Source of the DNA: Mesorhizobium sp. M9A.F.Ca.ET.002.03.1.2
GTDB taxonomy: Bacteria; Pseudomonadota; Alphaproteobacteria; Rhizobiales; Rhizobiaceae
Assembly: GCF_003952365.1 (NCBI RefSeq)
Contig: NZ_CP034443.1
Span: 4,581,001 to 4,645,000, forward strand
DNA length: 64,000 nt
Reading direction: 5' to 3'
Part shown: positions 1 to 8,309 of the stretch, piece after piece
How positions within the stretch are numbered: position 1 is the stretch's first letter
How the letters are laid out: the number at the start of each line of letters is the position of its first letter
Made by a program: the position numbers and the translations under genes
Notes under the pieces: model-generated
Seen by the model: only the letters and a program-made list of their open reading frames with translations
Database searches by the model: none
Told to the model about the DNA's origin: nothing

Positions 1-981
1 GACCGCGTCTTCGCGCTGAAGCCGATGAACTGTCCCGGCCATGTCCAAATCTTCAAGCATGGATTGAAGTCATACCGAGATCTGCCTGTAAGATTGGCCG
101 AATTCGGCGCCGTTCATCGCTATGAGCCGTCCGGCGCGCTGCACGGCCTGATGCGCGTGCGCGGCTTTACCCAGGACGATGCCCACATCTTCTGCACCGA
201 GGAACAGCTCGCCGACGAGTGCATCAAGATCAACGACCTGATCCTGTCGACCTACGCCGACTTCGGCTTCGACGAAATCACCGTCAAACTGGCGACCCGC
301 CCCGAAAAACGCGTCGGCACCGACGCGATGTGGGATCATGCCGAGGGCGTGCTGCAAGATGTGCTCGACACGATCGCTGCGCGGTCGGGCAACCGGATCA
401 AGACGGGCGTCAATCCGGGTGAGGGCACGTTCTACGGGCCGAAGTTCGAATATGTGCTGCGCGACGCCATCGGCCGTGACTGGCAATGCGGCACCACGCA
501 GGTCGATTTCAACCTGCCGGAACGGTTCGGCGCCTTCTACATCGGCTCGGATTCGGAGAAGAAGCAGCCGGTGATGGTGCATCGCGCCATCTGCGGTTCG
601 ATGGAGCGCTTCCTCGGCATCCTGATCGAGAACTATTCCGGCCATTTCCCGCTGTGGTTCGCACCGCTGCAGGTGGTGGTGGCGACGATCACCTCCGATG
701 CCGACGATTATGCACATAAGGTCGTCGCGCAGTTGAGGGCCGCGGGACTGTTGGCGGAAGCCGATCTTCGCAACGAGAAGATCAACTACAAGGTCCGCGA
801 GCACAGCCTCGCCAAGGTTCCGGTCATCCTCGTCTGCGGCAAGCGGGAGGCGGAGGAGGAGACGGTCAACATCCGCCGGCTCGGTTCGCGCGACCAGGAA
901 TCGCTTGGCCTTGGCCAGGCGGTGGCAATGCTTGCCGAAGAGGCGGTGACGCCCGACCGCAAGCGCAAGCGAGCGGCCTGA
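1..981 (+). CDS. thrS: Threonyl-tRNA synthetase, 3' part (5' end outside window)
   Basis: The reading frame is open from base 1, so the gene starts upstream of the window; about 326 C-terminal residues are present. ThrRS charges tRNA-Thr in the cytoplasm. The fragment begins at the core stretch [10 protein letters not shown] and continues with the class II motif 2 region ([20 protein letters not shown]). Motif 3 follows around GSMERFLG. The three residues expected to bind the catalytic zinc are visible as Cys in MNCPGH, His in DDAHIF and His in MVHRA. The C-terminal anticodon-binding domain starts near [11 protein letters not shown] and ends in a short basic tail (RKRKRAA). A terminator-like hairpin follows the stop codon by about 20 bases. 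The editing and N-terminal domains cannot be seen here. Confidence 0.98.
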   Translation, partial: DRVFALKPMNCPGHVQIFKHGLKSYRDLPVRLAEFGAVHRYEPSGALHGLMRVRGFTQDDAHIFCTEEQLADECIKINDLILSTYADFGFDEITVKLATRPEKRVGTDAMWDHAEGVLQDVLDTIAARSGNRIKTGVNPGEGTFYGPKFEYVLRDAIGRDWQCGTTQVDFNLPERFGAFYIGSDSEKKQPVMVHRAICGSMERFLGILIENYSGHFPLWFAPLQVVVATITSDADDYAHKVVAQLRAAGLLAEADLRNEKINYKVREHSLAKVPVILVCGKREAEEETVNIRRLGSRDQESLGLGQAVAMLAEEAVTPDRKRKRAA

Positions 982-1001
982 GTTCAGCCAGATTGTCAAC
1001 G

Positions 1002-1031
1002 AATGGCGGTGGGGCGATCCACCGCCATTTT
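1002..1031 (+). terminator. Probable intrinsic terminator of thrS
   Basis: An 11-bp perfect inverted repeat (AATGGCGGTGG at 1002-1012 and its complement at 1019-1029) with a 6-base loop is followed by a run of only four T. It sits 20 bases after the thrS stop. The short U-tract makes it a modest terminator. Confidence 0.6.
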
Positions 1032-1072
1032 CACATGCTCGCCATTTTCACATGCCCGCCATTTCACATGCT
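1023..1072. repeat. Tandem repeat, three copies of a 17-bp unit
   Basis: The unit CGCCATTTTCACATGCY occurs at 1023-1039 and 1040-1056, and with one T missing at 1057-1072. The first copy includes the 3' arm of the thrS terminator stem, so the array looks like slippage duplication of the terminator's downstream half. Confidence 0.9.
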
Positions 1073-1100
1073 TGTCACGCCGGCCCTGTAACGAGCCCTC

Positions 1101-2039
1101 ATGCTCAAGCTGAAGATGCGCGAAAGACCGTTTCCCGAGCTTTCCTATGCCAGCCCGCATCAGCCGGCATTGACGCGCTGGTTCATCCATTCCATCGAAG
1201 GGCTGTCCGGCCGCGATCGCTTCGCGGCGCTCTATGATTTCTGGCGTCGCCATGTGGTGCCGAGCGGCGAGCGCGTGTTCAGCCGCATGCTGGAGCTGAT
1301 CGATGTCCAGGTGCAGGTCGCCGGCCAATGGCCGCCGGCAAAGCTGCCTGACGCGCCGCTGGTGATCGTCGCCAATCATCCGTTCGGCATCGGCGACGGC
1401 ATTGCTGTGCTCTCGCTGGCCGAGCAGCTTCAGCGCCCGTTCCGCGTCATGATCCACAAGGATCTGCTCAAGATCCGCGAGATGGAGCCCTATTCGCTGC
1501 CGATCGACTTTTCAGAGACCAAGGACGCGCTGAAGAACAACATGGCGGTCCGCCACGAGGCGGTGCGGCTGCTGAAAGAGGGCGTCACCATCGTCGTCTT
1601 TCCCGCGGGCGGCGTCGCCACCGCGCCGAAAGGTTTTGGCCGGGCGCGCGATCTGCCGTGGAAGATGTTTCCGGCCCGGCTCGTCCAGGACGCCAAGGCA
1701 TCGGTCGTCCCAATGCATTTTTCCGGTCAGAACGGCCGGCTGTTCCACCTGGTCAGCGGGCCGATGAACATGGCTGAGCGTGACGGGCGTGTGGCGAAGT
1801 TCGTCGGCAGGGCTTCGTTGACGCTGCGCATTTCCCTGCTCATCCCCGAATTCGCGCGGCTGTCCGGCAAATCGATCGACGTGCGCGTCGGCGACGTACT
1901 GGGATGGGACGAACTGGAGCCGCTGCGCGACCGCAAGGCTTTGCTCGACCGCCTCTATCGCGGTGTTTTCGATCTGGCGCCGGCCGAGGCGCGCGGCCGC
2001 GGCCAGTTCCTGCCGCGACGCATGCGCAAGGCGGCCTGA
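1101..2039 (+). CDS. Putative lysophospholipid acyltransferase (PlsC/hemolysin-like)
   Basis: The 312-residue protein has the glycerolipid acyltransferase signature: an NHP motif with His93 and Asp99 (H-x5-D, the spacing of the COG3176 or OlsA-like branch rather than H-x4-D), and a second motif VFPAGGVAT in the place of the usual FPEG. Proteins of this family move an acyl chain from acyl-ACP or acyl-CoA to a lysolipid at the inner face of the membrane. No signal peptide or clear membrane helix is seen. The start is uncertain because no good ribosome-binding site precedes either Met1 or Met6 (1116). The substrate (lysophosphatidate, lyso-ornithine lipid or other) cannot be decided, since no olsB or plsX neighbour is present. 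Confidence 0.8.
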   Translation: MLKLKMRERPFPELSYASPHQPALTRWFIHSIEGLSGRDRFAALYDFWRRHVVPSGERVFSRMLELIDVQVQVAGQWPPAKLPDAPLVIVANHPFGIGDGIAVLSLAEQLQRPFRVMIHKDLLKIREMEPYSLPIDFSETKDALKNNMAVRHEAVRLLKEGVTIVVFPAGGVATAPKGFGRARDLPWKMFPARLVQDAKASVVPMHFSGQNGRLFHLVSGPMNMAERDGRVAKFVGRASLTLRISLLIPEFARLSGKSIDVRVGDVLGWDELEPLRDRKALLDRLYRGVFDLAPAEARGRGQFLPRRMRKAA

Positions 2040-2073
2040 TCGGCAAGTCATGCGCCGGCACTGTCCGGACGGT

Positions 2074-3039
2074 TTAGTCCGCGCCGTCCTCGGGATTTAT
2101 CGCCGAGGCCTCCGTTGCGAGAACCTCGATTTCCTTGTTCTGGCCGGCCACGACCGTAAAATCCTTCTGGTAGATGCGGTCGCGGTTCTTGGCGATAATG
2201 GTGTAGTCGCCCTCGGCAAGCACCATCGAAGCAAAGGCGCCAACGGTTTCCTTGATGGGATCGCCGGATTCGTTGAGCAGCGACCAAGAGGTGTCGGCGA
2301 TCGCCTCTCCGCCCGATTCGCGTACCAGCTTCATGGTCATCTCCGCCGCATGATGCTCGACGGCCGCCTCGGTCAGCTTGCCGGCCTCGACGCGGATGTC
2401 GGAGCGGATGACCGCATTCACCGAGCCGTAGGTCGAGACGACGTGGTAGACGCCCGCGTTCAGCCGCACCACGCTGTTCGGCTCGACGTCGGGAATGATC
2501 AGGGCGCGATCGTGGTTGGCCTCGGCGCGGCCCTCATAGATCGAAAAGCGCAGTTTCTTCGGCGGTATGCGCACCCCGCCCGACAGCACGGCATCGAGCT
2601 TCAAACCGCCGGCATCGAGGACGAGGCTTTCGCGCTTCGCGTCCTTGCCGACGGTGATGCGTTTGGTGGCGCCGGCCCGGCCGTAGGAGGCATGGACCAG
2701 ATAGCTGCCGGGCTCGAGCTGAAACACCGCGCTGCCGCCATGGGCGGAGGCGACCATCGGCAGCTTGCCGTCGCTGGTCGGTTCGGGCTTGAAGATGCGC
2801 CAGACGATGCCGCGCGTGATGTCGGCGCCCTTGTCCGTCAATTGCGCCGACAGCGTGATCGCCCCGCTGCCCCCCAGTGCCAGCGAAGTCTCGCTGTTCG
2901 GAGGCGCATAGCGCGATATCCCGGGAAGTTTCAGATCACCGAGGCCGTCGACATCCTGCGCGACGGCGGACGAGACCGGCACCACGAACAGCGCGGTACC
3001 AAGCCAGATCGGGAAAAGACGCGGGAGCCCCTCAAACAT
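2074..3039 (-). CDS. Exported protein of unknown function
   Basis: The product has about 321 residues with an N-terminal signal peptide (hydrophobic stretch LFPIWLGTALFVVPV ending near VAQD). The rest is rich in short beta-strand-like segments with repeated patterns such as LEPGSYLVHASYG, LNAGVYHVVSTYG and LAEGDYTIIAKNR. These resemble carboxypeptidase-regulatory or PEGA-like Ig folds repeated three times, so a periplasmic beta-sandwich protein is inferred. I chose ATG at 3037-3039. The longer frame would need a TTG start at 3075 and adds residues that do not fit a signal peptide. It is convergent with the acyltransferase gene and divergent from the nitroreductase. No enzyme motif was recognised. 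Confidence 0.75.
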   Translation of the reverse strand: MFEGLPRLFPIWLGTALFVVPVSSAVAQDVDGLGDLKLPGISRYAPPNSETSLALGGSGAITLSAQLTDKGADITRGIVWRIFKPEPTSDGKLPMVASAHGGSAVFQLEPGSYLVHASYGRAGATKRITVGKDAKRESLVLDAGGLKLDAVLSGGVRIPPKKLRFSIYEGRAEANHDRALIIPDVEPNSVVRLNAGVYHVVSTYGSVNAVIRSDIRVEAGKLTEAAVEHHAAEMTMKLVRESGGEAIADTSWSLLNESGDPIKETVGAFASMVLAEGDYTIIAKNRDRIYQKDFTVVAGQNKEIEVLATEASAINPEDGAD

Positions 3040-3196
3040 GTCTTGCGTTGAAACCCAAGGCGGTGGCAATTTCAAGGCTTAAGAGTCCGGACCAGCTCTG
3101 TTATGAGCTCTTCCGTCCGGCGCGCCGCGCCAGTGCCCAAGCCGCCCGATGCCCCGATGGTGCGCTTCAGCTCAAATTCCAAGGAGACTCGCGCCC

Positions 3197-3781
3197 ATGG
3201 CGTCGCCGATCATCGACTTTCTGCTGACCCGAAACTCCGCGCCGATCCCGGAGTTGAAGGAACCGGCGCCCAGCGACGCCGACATCGCGACGATGATTGC
3301 CGCTGCCTCGCGCGTGCCGGACCACGGCCGGCTTGAGCCCTGGCGCTTCATCCTCTACCGGGGCGAGGCACGGGTCGAGATCGGCAAGAAGCTGGCAGCC
3401 CTTGCCGAACAGCGCGAAGGGCCGCTGCCAGAGGGCCGCCGCAACCAGGAACTGGCGCGCTTTTCACGCGCGCCGCTGGTTATCGGCGTCGTGTCGAGCC
3501 CGAAGGAAAACCCAAAGATCCCGCAATGGGAGATGTTCCTGTCCGGCGGCATGGCGGCGATGAACCTGATAATATCAGCCAATGCGTTGGGCTATGGCAC
3601 CAATATGATCAGCAACTGGTATTCCGACGTGCCGGAGGGTAGGGCGATCCTGGGGCTGGCTCCGCATGAGCGGGTCGTCGGCTTCGTTCATATCGGCTCC
3701 TATCAAGGGCCGGCGCCGGAACGGCCGCGGCCTGATCCGGCAAAGCTCTATGCCGATTATGCCGGGCCGTGGGTGGGCTGA
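3197..3781 (+). CDS. Nitroreductase family protein (YdjA-like)
   Basis: The 194-residue protein belongs to the small FMN-dependent nitroreductase family. The N-terminal part has the basic motif AASRVPDHGRLEPWRFI that binds the FMN phosphate, and the middle has GGMAAMNLIISANALGYG, the dimer-interface helix of the family. Such enzymes reduce nitro groups, quinones or other acceptors with NAD(P)H, but the physiological substrate of YdjA-like members is unknown. The start at 3197 is supported by AAGGAG at 3181-3186; an in-frame ATG at 3149 has no such site. The stop codon directly abuts the ATG of the next gene, which also encodes a likely flavoprotein, so the two are probably co-translated. Confidence 0.9.
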   Translation: MASPIIDFLLTRNSAPIPELKEPAPSDADIATMIAAASRVPDHGRLEPWRFILYRGEARVEIGKKLAALAEQREGPLPEGRRNQELARFSRAPLVIGVVSSPKENPKIPQWEMFLSGGMAAMNLIISANALGYGTNMISNWYSDVPEGRAILGLAPHERVVGFVHIGSYQGPAPERPRPDPAKLYADYAGPWVG

Positions 3782-4390
3782 ATGTTCTACGAGCCGTCAA
3801 AAGGTCACGGGCTCCCGCACGACCCGTCCAAGGCGATCGTGGCGCCACGGCCGATCGGCTGGATCTCGACAGTGAACAAGGCTGGCAAGATCAACCTCGC
3901 CCCCTATTCCTTCTTCAATGCCTTTTCGACACGACCCTTCATCGTCTGGTTTTCATCCGAAGGCGAGAAGGACAGCGCGACCTTCGCCGAAGAGACAGGC
4001 GAGTTCGTCGCCAATCTCGTCAGCCGCGATCTTGCGGAAAAGATGAACCGCACCGCGGTCGATGCGCCGCGCGGCGTCAACGAATTCGACTATGCCGATC
4101 TCATCATGGCGCCGTCGCGTCTTGTTGCGCCACCCCGCGTCGCGGCGGCGCCCGCGGCGCTTGAATGCCGGGTGACGGAAATCCTGCGGCCAAAGGCGCT
4201 GGACGGGACACTGACCAGCGCCGTCGTCGTTGCCGGCGAAGTCGTCGGCGTGCATATCGATGATGCGTTCCTGAAGGACGGCATGTTCGATATCGCCAAG
4301 GCGGGCAATGTCAGCCGTCTTGGCTATATGGATTATGCCAGTGTCAGCGAGATCTTTTCGATGCGCCGGCCTCGTTGGGAAAAAGACTAG
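3782..4390 (+). CDS. Flavin reductase-like (DIM6/NTAB) domain protein
   Basis: The 202-residue protein matches the FMN-binding split-barrel flavin reductase family: the motif VAPRPIGWISTVNKAG near residue 20, the NLAPYSFFNAFS loop after it and GEVVGVHIDDAFL toward the end are typical of the DIM6/NTAB group. Members bind FMN and either reduce it for a partner monooxygenase or have unknown redox roles. The gene begins at the base after the stop of the nitroreductase gene, with no spacer, which suggests translational coupling. No monooxygenase is found nearby. It is convergent with the CitE-like gene, 13 bases away. Confidence 0.88.
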   Translation: MFYEPSKGHGLPHDPSKAIVAPRPIGWISTVNKAGKINLAPYSFFNAFSTRPFIVWFSSEGEKDSATFAEETGEFVANLVSRDLAEKMNRTAVDAPRGVNEFDYADLIMAPSRLVAPPRVAAAPAALECRVTEILRPKALDGTLTSAVVVAGEVVGVHIDDAFLKDGMFDIAKAGNVSRLGYMDYASVSEIFSMRRPRWEKD

Positions 4391-4403
4391 GGCCGGGGAA
4401 AGA

Positions 4404-5285
4404 TCAGGCCGAAATCCCCGCCGCCCTGGCGCGTGCCAGAAGCCGCTCGGCCAGCCGCAGATGCGGCCGGTCGTACATCTTGCCGTCGATGCCGACCACG
4501 CCGGGATTTCCAGCCGCCTCGAATGCCGCAACCAAGGCGGCAGAGTGTTTCACCGCCTCAGCCGACGGCGTGAAGGCGGTGTTGATGACCGGCACCTGCG
4601 CCGGATGGATCGCCATCTTGCCGGTGAAGCCGTCGCGCTCGGCCTCGGCGCATTCGGCCTCGAACGCGGCCATGTCGCGAAAGGCGGGGAAAACCGTGTC
4701 GATCGCAGCGACTTCCGCAGCGCCCGCGGCAAGGATGGTCATGGTGCGGGCGAGGCGGAACACATCGGTGTAGCGGCCGTTCTCGTCGTGCGCAGCACGC
4801 GCGCCGATCGCCGCCGATAAGTCTTCCGCCCCCCAGGTGACGCCTATAAGCCGTGCGCTTGCGTTGGCATAAGTCGCAGCCGCCAGCACGCCGGCAGCTG
4901 TTTCGGTGATGATCGGCAGGATTTTTATCGCACCATCCGGCAGGCCGTTTTCGGCCTCGCGCACCCTGAGCTTTGCCGACAGATGCTGGACGTCCTGGCC
5001 GCTGTTCGACTTCGGCAGCATGATGCCGTCGGGTCCGGCCGGCACGAGAGCGGCCAGATCGTCATCCGTCAGGCCGGTCGAGAGATCGTTGACCCGCACA
5101 TAGATAGCGGACTTGGTTTGATGCCGTTGTTCGACGATGAAGCGCGCCGCGGTGTCGCGCGCCAAGGCCTTGTTTTGTGGCGCGATCGAATCCTCGAGGT
5201 CGACGATGACCACGTCGGCGCCGGCGCCAAACGCCTTTTCCAGCTTTTTTTGGGAATCGCCGGGAACGAACAGCAATGAACGCAT
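4404..5285 (-). CDS. CitE-like HpcH/HpaI aldolase/citrate lyase family protein
   Basis: The 293-residue protein is a stand-alone member of the CitE-like superfamily (malyl-CoA lyase, malyl-CoA thioesterase, citramalyl-CoA lyase). Visible family motifs are LFVPGDSQKKLEKAF at the N-terminus, VIVDLEDSIAP (acidic metal or CoA region), PKSNSG, PIITETAAGV and TWGAEDLSAAIG, the last two carrying the acidic Mg2+ ligands. It lacks the CitD and CitF partners of true citrate lyase. The likely reaction is cleavage or hydrolysis of a 3-hydroxyacyl-CoA such as malyl- or beta-methylmalyl-CoA. The gene lies 3 bases downstream of a MaoC-like hydratase gene, which supports a shared acyl-CoA pathway, but the exact substrate is not decidable. 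Confidence 0.88.
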   Translation of the reverse strand: MRSLLFVPGDSQKKLEKAFGAGADVVIVDLEDSIAPQNKALARDTAARFIVEQRHQTKSAIYVRVNDLSTGLTDDDLAALVPAGPDGIMLPKSNSGQDVQHLSAKLRVREAENGLPDGAIKILPIITETAAGVLAAATYANASARLIGVTWGAEDLSAAIGARAAHDENGRYTDVFRLARTMTILAAGAAEVAAIDTVFPAFRDMAAFEAECAEAERDGFTGKMAIHPAQVPVINTAFTPSAEAVKHSAALVAAFEAAGNPGVVGIDGKMYDRPHLRLAERLLARARAAGISA

Positions 5286-5288
5286 GAA

Positions 5289-5738
5289 CTACGTTGCCTT
5301 CTTCATCATCGCCTGCCTTGTGCATTTGGCGACGAGCACGTCACTCTGATTGTAGGCGCGGTGCTCGAGCTCGACGATGCCGCGATCCGGCTTCGATTTG
5401 GACTCGCGCACCGACACCACCGTGGTCTCGACGCGGATCGTGTCGCCGTGGAAGACCGGATGCGGAAACACCGTCTCCTTCATGCCGAGATTGGCGATGG
5501 TGGTGCCGACGGTGATGTCGTTCACCGAAATGCCGATCATCAGACCCAGCGTGAAAAGCGAATTGACCAGCGGCTTGCCCCATTCGCTCTTGGCGGCGAA
5601 GTCGAAATCGATGTGCAGCGGCTGCGGGTTCAGCGTCATCACCGAAAACAGCATGTTGTCGCTTTCGGTGACGGTTTTCCGCAGCGTGTGCCGGAAGACA
5701 TGGCCGACGACGAACTCTTCCAGATAAAGCCCGGCCAT
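5289..5738 (-). CDS. MaoC-like (R)-specific acyl-CoA hydratase/dehydratase
   Basis: The 149-residue single hot-dog-domain protein has the hydratase-2 region MTLNPQPLHIDFDFA, with the Pro-Leu-His-x-Asp pattern where catalytic residues lie, followed by the hot-dog helix LVNSLFTLGLMIG. It probably hydrates an enoyl-CoA or dehydrates a 3-hydroxyacyl-CoA. The start at 5738 is chosen because AGGAGA lies 7-12 bases upstream; a frame extension to 5762 is unsupported. It is the first gene of a two-gene unit with the CitE-like lyase gene. It is much shorter than the roughly 340-residue mesaconyl-CoA hydratase, so I do not call it by that name. Confidence 0.88.
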   Translation of the reverse strand: MAGLYLEEFVVGHVFRHTLRKTVTESDNMLFSVMTLNPQPLHIDFDFAAKSEWGKPLVNSLFTLGLMIGISVNDITVGTTIANLGMKETVFPHPVFHGDTIRVETTVVSVRESKSKPDRGIVELEHRAYNQSDVLVAKCTRQAMMKKAT

Positions 5739-5760
5739 GGTCGATCTCCTCCGCTGCCGC

Positions 5761-5857
5761 ATCGGCCCGAAAATCGAACCCGATTCTCGGGCCGATGCGA
5801 AGATTCAAAGTGTTAGAGCGTACTTTGTGCGTTCCGAAGGGACGCACGTCGCTCTAA
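5761..5857. repeat. Two adjacent intergenic palindromes
   Basis: The first is a hairpin at 5761-5796 with 10-bp outer arms (ATCGGCCCGA and its complement) and 5-bp inner arms (AATCG/CGATT). The second, 5813-5857, has 8-bp outer arms TTAGAGCG/CGCTCTAA and inner arms GTGCGT/ACGCAC. They lie between two divergent genes, so neither can be a terminator of a flanking gene. They have the form of rhizobial intergenic palindromic elements. Confidence 0.8.
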
Positions 5858-5985
5858 GGGTTGATAGGCGTTGCTTATCGCGCTCGCAAGCCAGTTAACA
5901 AACATGGTGAACCGTTCGTAAACCATTTCTGCCTACGGTCTTCTCAGGGGCGGGAACGGACTCGGGTTAGGGCGTAGCGGACGGC

Positions 5986-7107
5986 ATGGTTGTTTCGCAT
6001 TTCCTGAAATGGATATACACGGCGAGAGTCTCGGAGCGCGCCGCGGCGGCAAGCGCGCTTGCCCGCGCCTACATCAATGCCGATCTGCCTTTCGAGGACC
6101 GCTGCGCGGCGGAGGCGGCGCTGACCCTGCTGCTCGACGATGCCTCGTCGAAAGTGCGGCTGGCGATGGCGGAGGCGCTGTCGATGAGCCATCACGCGCC
6201 GCTGCAGATCATCAGCGCGCTGGCGTCCGACCAGCCGGAAGTCGCAAGCCTGGTGCTGGCGCGTTCGCCGCTGCTCACCGATGCCGATTTGATCGACCGC
6301 GTTGCCGGCGGCCAGAAGGCGACGCAGAAACTGATCGCCGACCGTCCGCGCGTCTCCATGGCGGTCGCCGCGGCGATCGCCGAAATCGGTGAGCCGGAAG
6401 CCTGCGCCACGCTGCTCGCCAACAGCGGCGCCGACATCGCTTCGCTCAGCTTCCGACGCATCGCCGAACGCCATGGCCATCTGCCTCTGGTGCGCGAAGC
6501 GCTGATATCAGACGCGCGCCTGCCCGCCGACTGCCGGCATATGCTGCTGATAAAACTTGGCGAAACGCTTAAAGGTTCGCCGCTGGTGCTGGCGCTGATG
6601 GGGCGCGCCAGAGCCGAGCGTGTCATGCGCGACGCCTGCGTCAAGGCATCCGTGACGTTGATTGAAGGCACGCGCCAGGAAGAGCATGCCGCACTGATCG
6701 AGCATCTGCGCCTGCGCGGCGACCTGACCGCAAGCTTCATCATCCGCACCGTCGCGCATGGTAAGGTCGACTTCTTCGGCTCGGCTCTGGTCGCGCTCAG
6801 CCAGCAGTCCGAGCAACGGGTGAGGGCACTGCTGGCCGGCGGGCATGACGTGGCGCTCCAGGCGCTGTTCCGCAGTGCCGGCCTTGCCACGGCCACGCAC
6901 GCGATCATCCTGCGCGCGCTGAAAATCTGGCGCGAAGTCGCCAATGGCAAGCGCCTCGCCGGCGTCCAGGAGGTCAGCTGGCTGATGCTGAAGGAGCTCG
7001 GCGGGCAGTCGGCGGAAGGCGATCTTGCCGGACTGGTCAAGTCGATCCATCTCGATGCGCTGCGCGAAAACGCGCGCGGTCACGCGCTGGCGATCGCGGC
7101 CGCCTGA
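5986..7107 (+). CDS. DUF2336 domain-containing protein
   Basis: The 373-residue protein is almost entirely alpha-helical and alanine/leucine-rich, with successive helical hairpins such as FEDRCAAEAALTLLLDDASS, VRLAMAEALSMSHHAPLQII and VASLVLARSPLLTDADLI. This is the HEAT-repeat-like pattern of the DUF2336 family found in alphaproteobacteria. It has no signal peptide or membrane helix and is expected in the cytoplasm. The molecular role is not established; the fold suggests a protein-interaction scaffold. The start is preceded by GGACGG six bases upstream. It stands alone, divergent from the MaoC-like gene. Confidence 0.85.
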   Translation: MVVSHFLKWIYTARVSERAAAASALARAYINADLPFEDRCAAEAALTLLLDDASSKVRLAMAEALSMSHHAPLQIISALASDQPEVASLVLARSPLLTDADLIDRVAGGQKATQKLIADRPRVSMAVAAAIAEIGEPEACATLLANSGADIASLSFRRIAERHGHLPLVREALISDARLPADCRHMLLIKLGETLKGSPLVLALMGRARAERVMRDACVKASVTLIEGTRQEEHAALIEHLRLRGDLTASFIIRTVAHGKVDFFGSALVALSQQSEQRVRALLAGGHDVALQALFRSAGLATATHAIILRALKIWREVANGKRLAGVQEVSWLMLKELGGQSAEGDLAGLVKSIHLDALRENARGHALAIAAA

Positions 7108-7196
7108 CACTCTAACGGACTGTCTGCGGGTTGCCGACAAACCAAAAGCTCGGGCATTCTACAACACCCGAGCAAGAAATCAGGACCGGCCGATAA

Positions 7197-7871
7197 TCAG
7201 AAGCGGTAATTGACGCCGAACTTCACGGTTGAGAATTTTGCCGTGGCGCTGAAGTCGGAGTCGTTGCTGTCGTAACGCCAATCTCCGAGATCAGTGTAGA
7301 GATACTCGACCTTGGCGGTCCATTGCTGCGTGATGCCGTATTCAATACCTGCACCCACCGTCCAGCCGACCTGAGTCTCCTCGCCGTTCTGCAACGTGGG
7401 ATCGTTCGGGATGCGTGCATCCACGCCTCCGATCGCCAAACCACCCGTTACGTATGGCAGGATGTTGTCGAACGCATAACCCGCTCTGCCGCGAATTGTG
7501 GCAAGCCAATTGACTTCCGTCTCGCACGGGCCCGTCCCGCAATTGAACGAGTTGAACAAATCTGGCCCGTGGGAACCGTCTATGTCAGACCAGGCAATGT
7601 CTGCCTCGACGCCAAGAACGTAATGGTCCACCTGGTAGTTGTAGCCCACGGCGACGCCGCCAATGAACCCATCGATGTCCAGATCTCCCGTCGTACCGGG
7701 CGGATTGATGTGTTCGGTGTCACCAAAACCGTAGCCAATAAATCCGCCCAAATAAGCGCCGCTCCAGTTATAGGCCGACTCAATGGGTTGTGTTTCAATC
7801 ACAGCGTCGGCCGAAACCGCAACTTCGGATGAGCCAATAACGAGAATGGATGCGAGAAGAATCTTGCGCAT
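7197..7871 (-). CDS. Outer membrane beta-barrel protein (Omp25/Omp31-like)
   Basis: The 224-residue protein has a signal peptide (KILLASILVIGSSEVAVSA, cleavage before DAV). The mature part has the family start YNWSGAYLGGFIGYGFG and alternating strands and loops, and ends in an aromatic residue (KFGVNYRF), as expected for assembly by the BAM complex. About eight strands are predicted, as in Omp25/Omp31 and OmpA-like barrels of Rhizobiales. The loop CGTGPC could form a disulfide. Base composition is visibly less GC-rich than that of the flanking genes. It stands alone between the DUF2336 gene and parE, and its upstream region carries unusual overlapping hairpins. Confidence 0.9.
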   Translation of the reverse strand: MRKILLASILVIGSSEVAVSADAVIETQPIESAYNWSGAYLGGFIGYGFGDTEHINPPGTTGDLDIDGFIGGVAVGYNYQVDHYVLGVEADIAWSDIDGSHGPDLFNSFNCGTGPCETEVNWLATIRGRAGYAFDNILPYVTGGLAIGGVDARIPNDPTLQNGEETQVGWTVGAGIEYGITQQWTAKVEYLYTDLGDWRYDSNDSDFSATAKFSTVKFGVNYRF

Positions 7872-8005
7872 AATTTACCCCTAATGTTGATACCAAATTG
7901 CCCCAGATTGCTGGCTTGGTCTATATGCGCGGTTACTCTTGGCGGCAGTTGGACAACGGTTCCTCTGTTTTGTTGCCAAAATGACACGAATGCAGAATGT
8001 CGCCG

Positions 8006-8050
8006 GTTTCAAGGGAATTATCCTTGAAACACATCAAGGGGGTAATTCCC
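8006..8050. repeat. Two mutually exclusive hairpins in the 7872-8309 gap
   Basis: GTTTCAAGG (8006-8014) pairs perfectly with 8022-8030. Alternatively GGGAATTA (8013-8020) and CCTTGA (8022-8027) pair with TCAAGG (8034-8039) and TAATTCCC (8043-8050). Both structures use CCTTGA, so only one can form. No T-run follows on either strand. The rest of the 438-base gap holds the porin upstream region and about 250 bases upstream of the parE stop in which I recognise nothing. Confidence 0.75.
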
Positions 8051-8309
8051 ATACTCAACCATTCGGCGCTTTCAGCGCTGCTTAACATGGCAGCGGCATC
8101 GGCTTGCCTCAATCGCGTCTCCGGTGCTTGTCAAATTGATGGGTTACGCATCTTCGCGAAAAAATCCGGAAATCCTCGATTGCCGCGGCGATGATGTGCA
8201 ACGCGGCCGCGACCTGCAATATGCCGCTCGCTTCGCTCGGATGCCGCGTACCGTCTTGGAACAGCGATGGTCGCCGCCTGCCGCTTGCCACCTCGCCGAG
8301 CAGAGGCGT

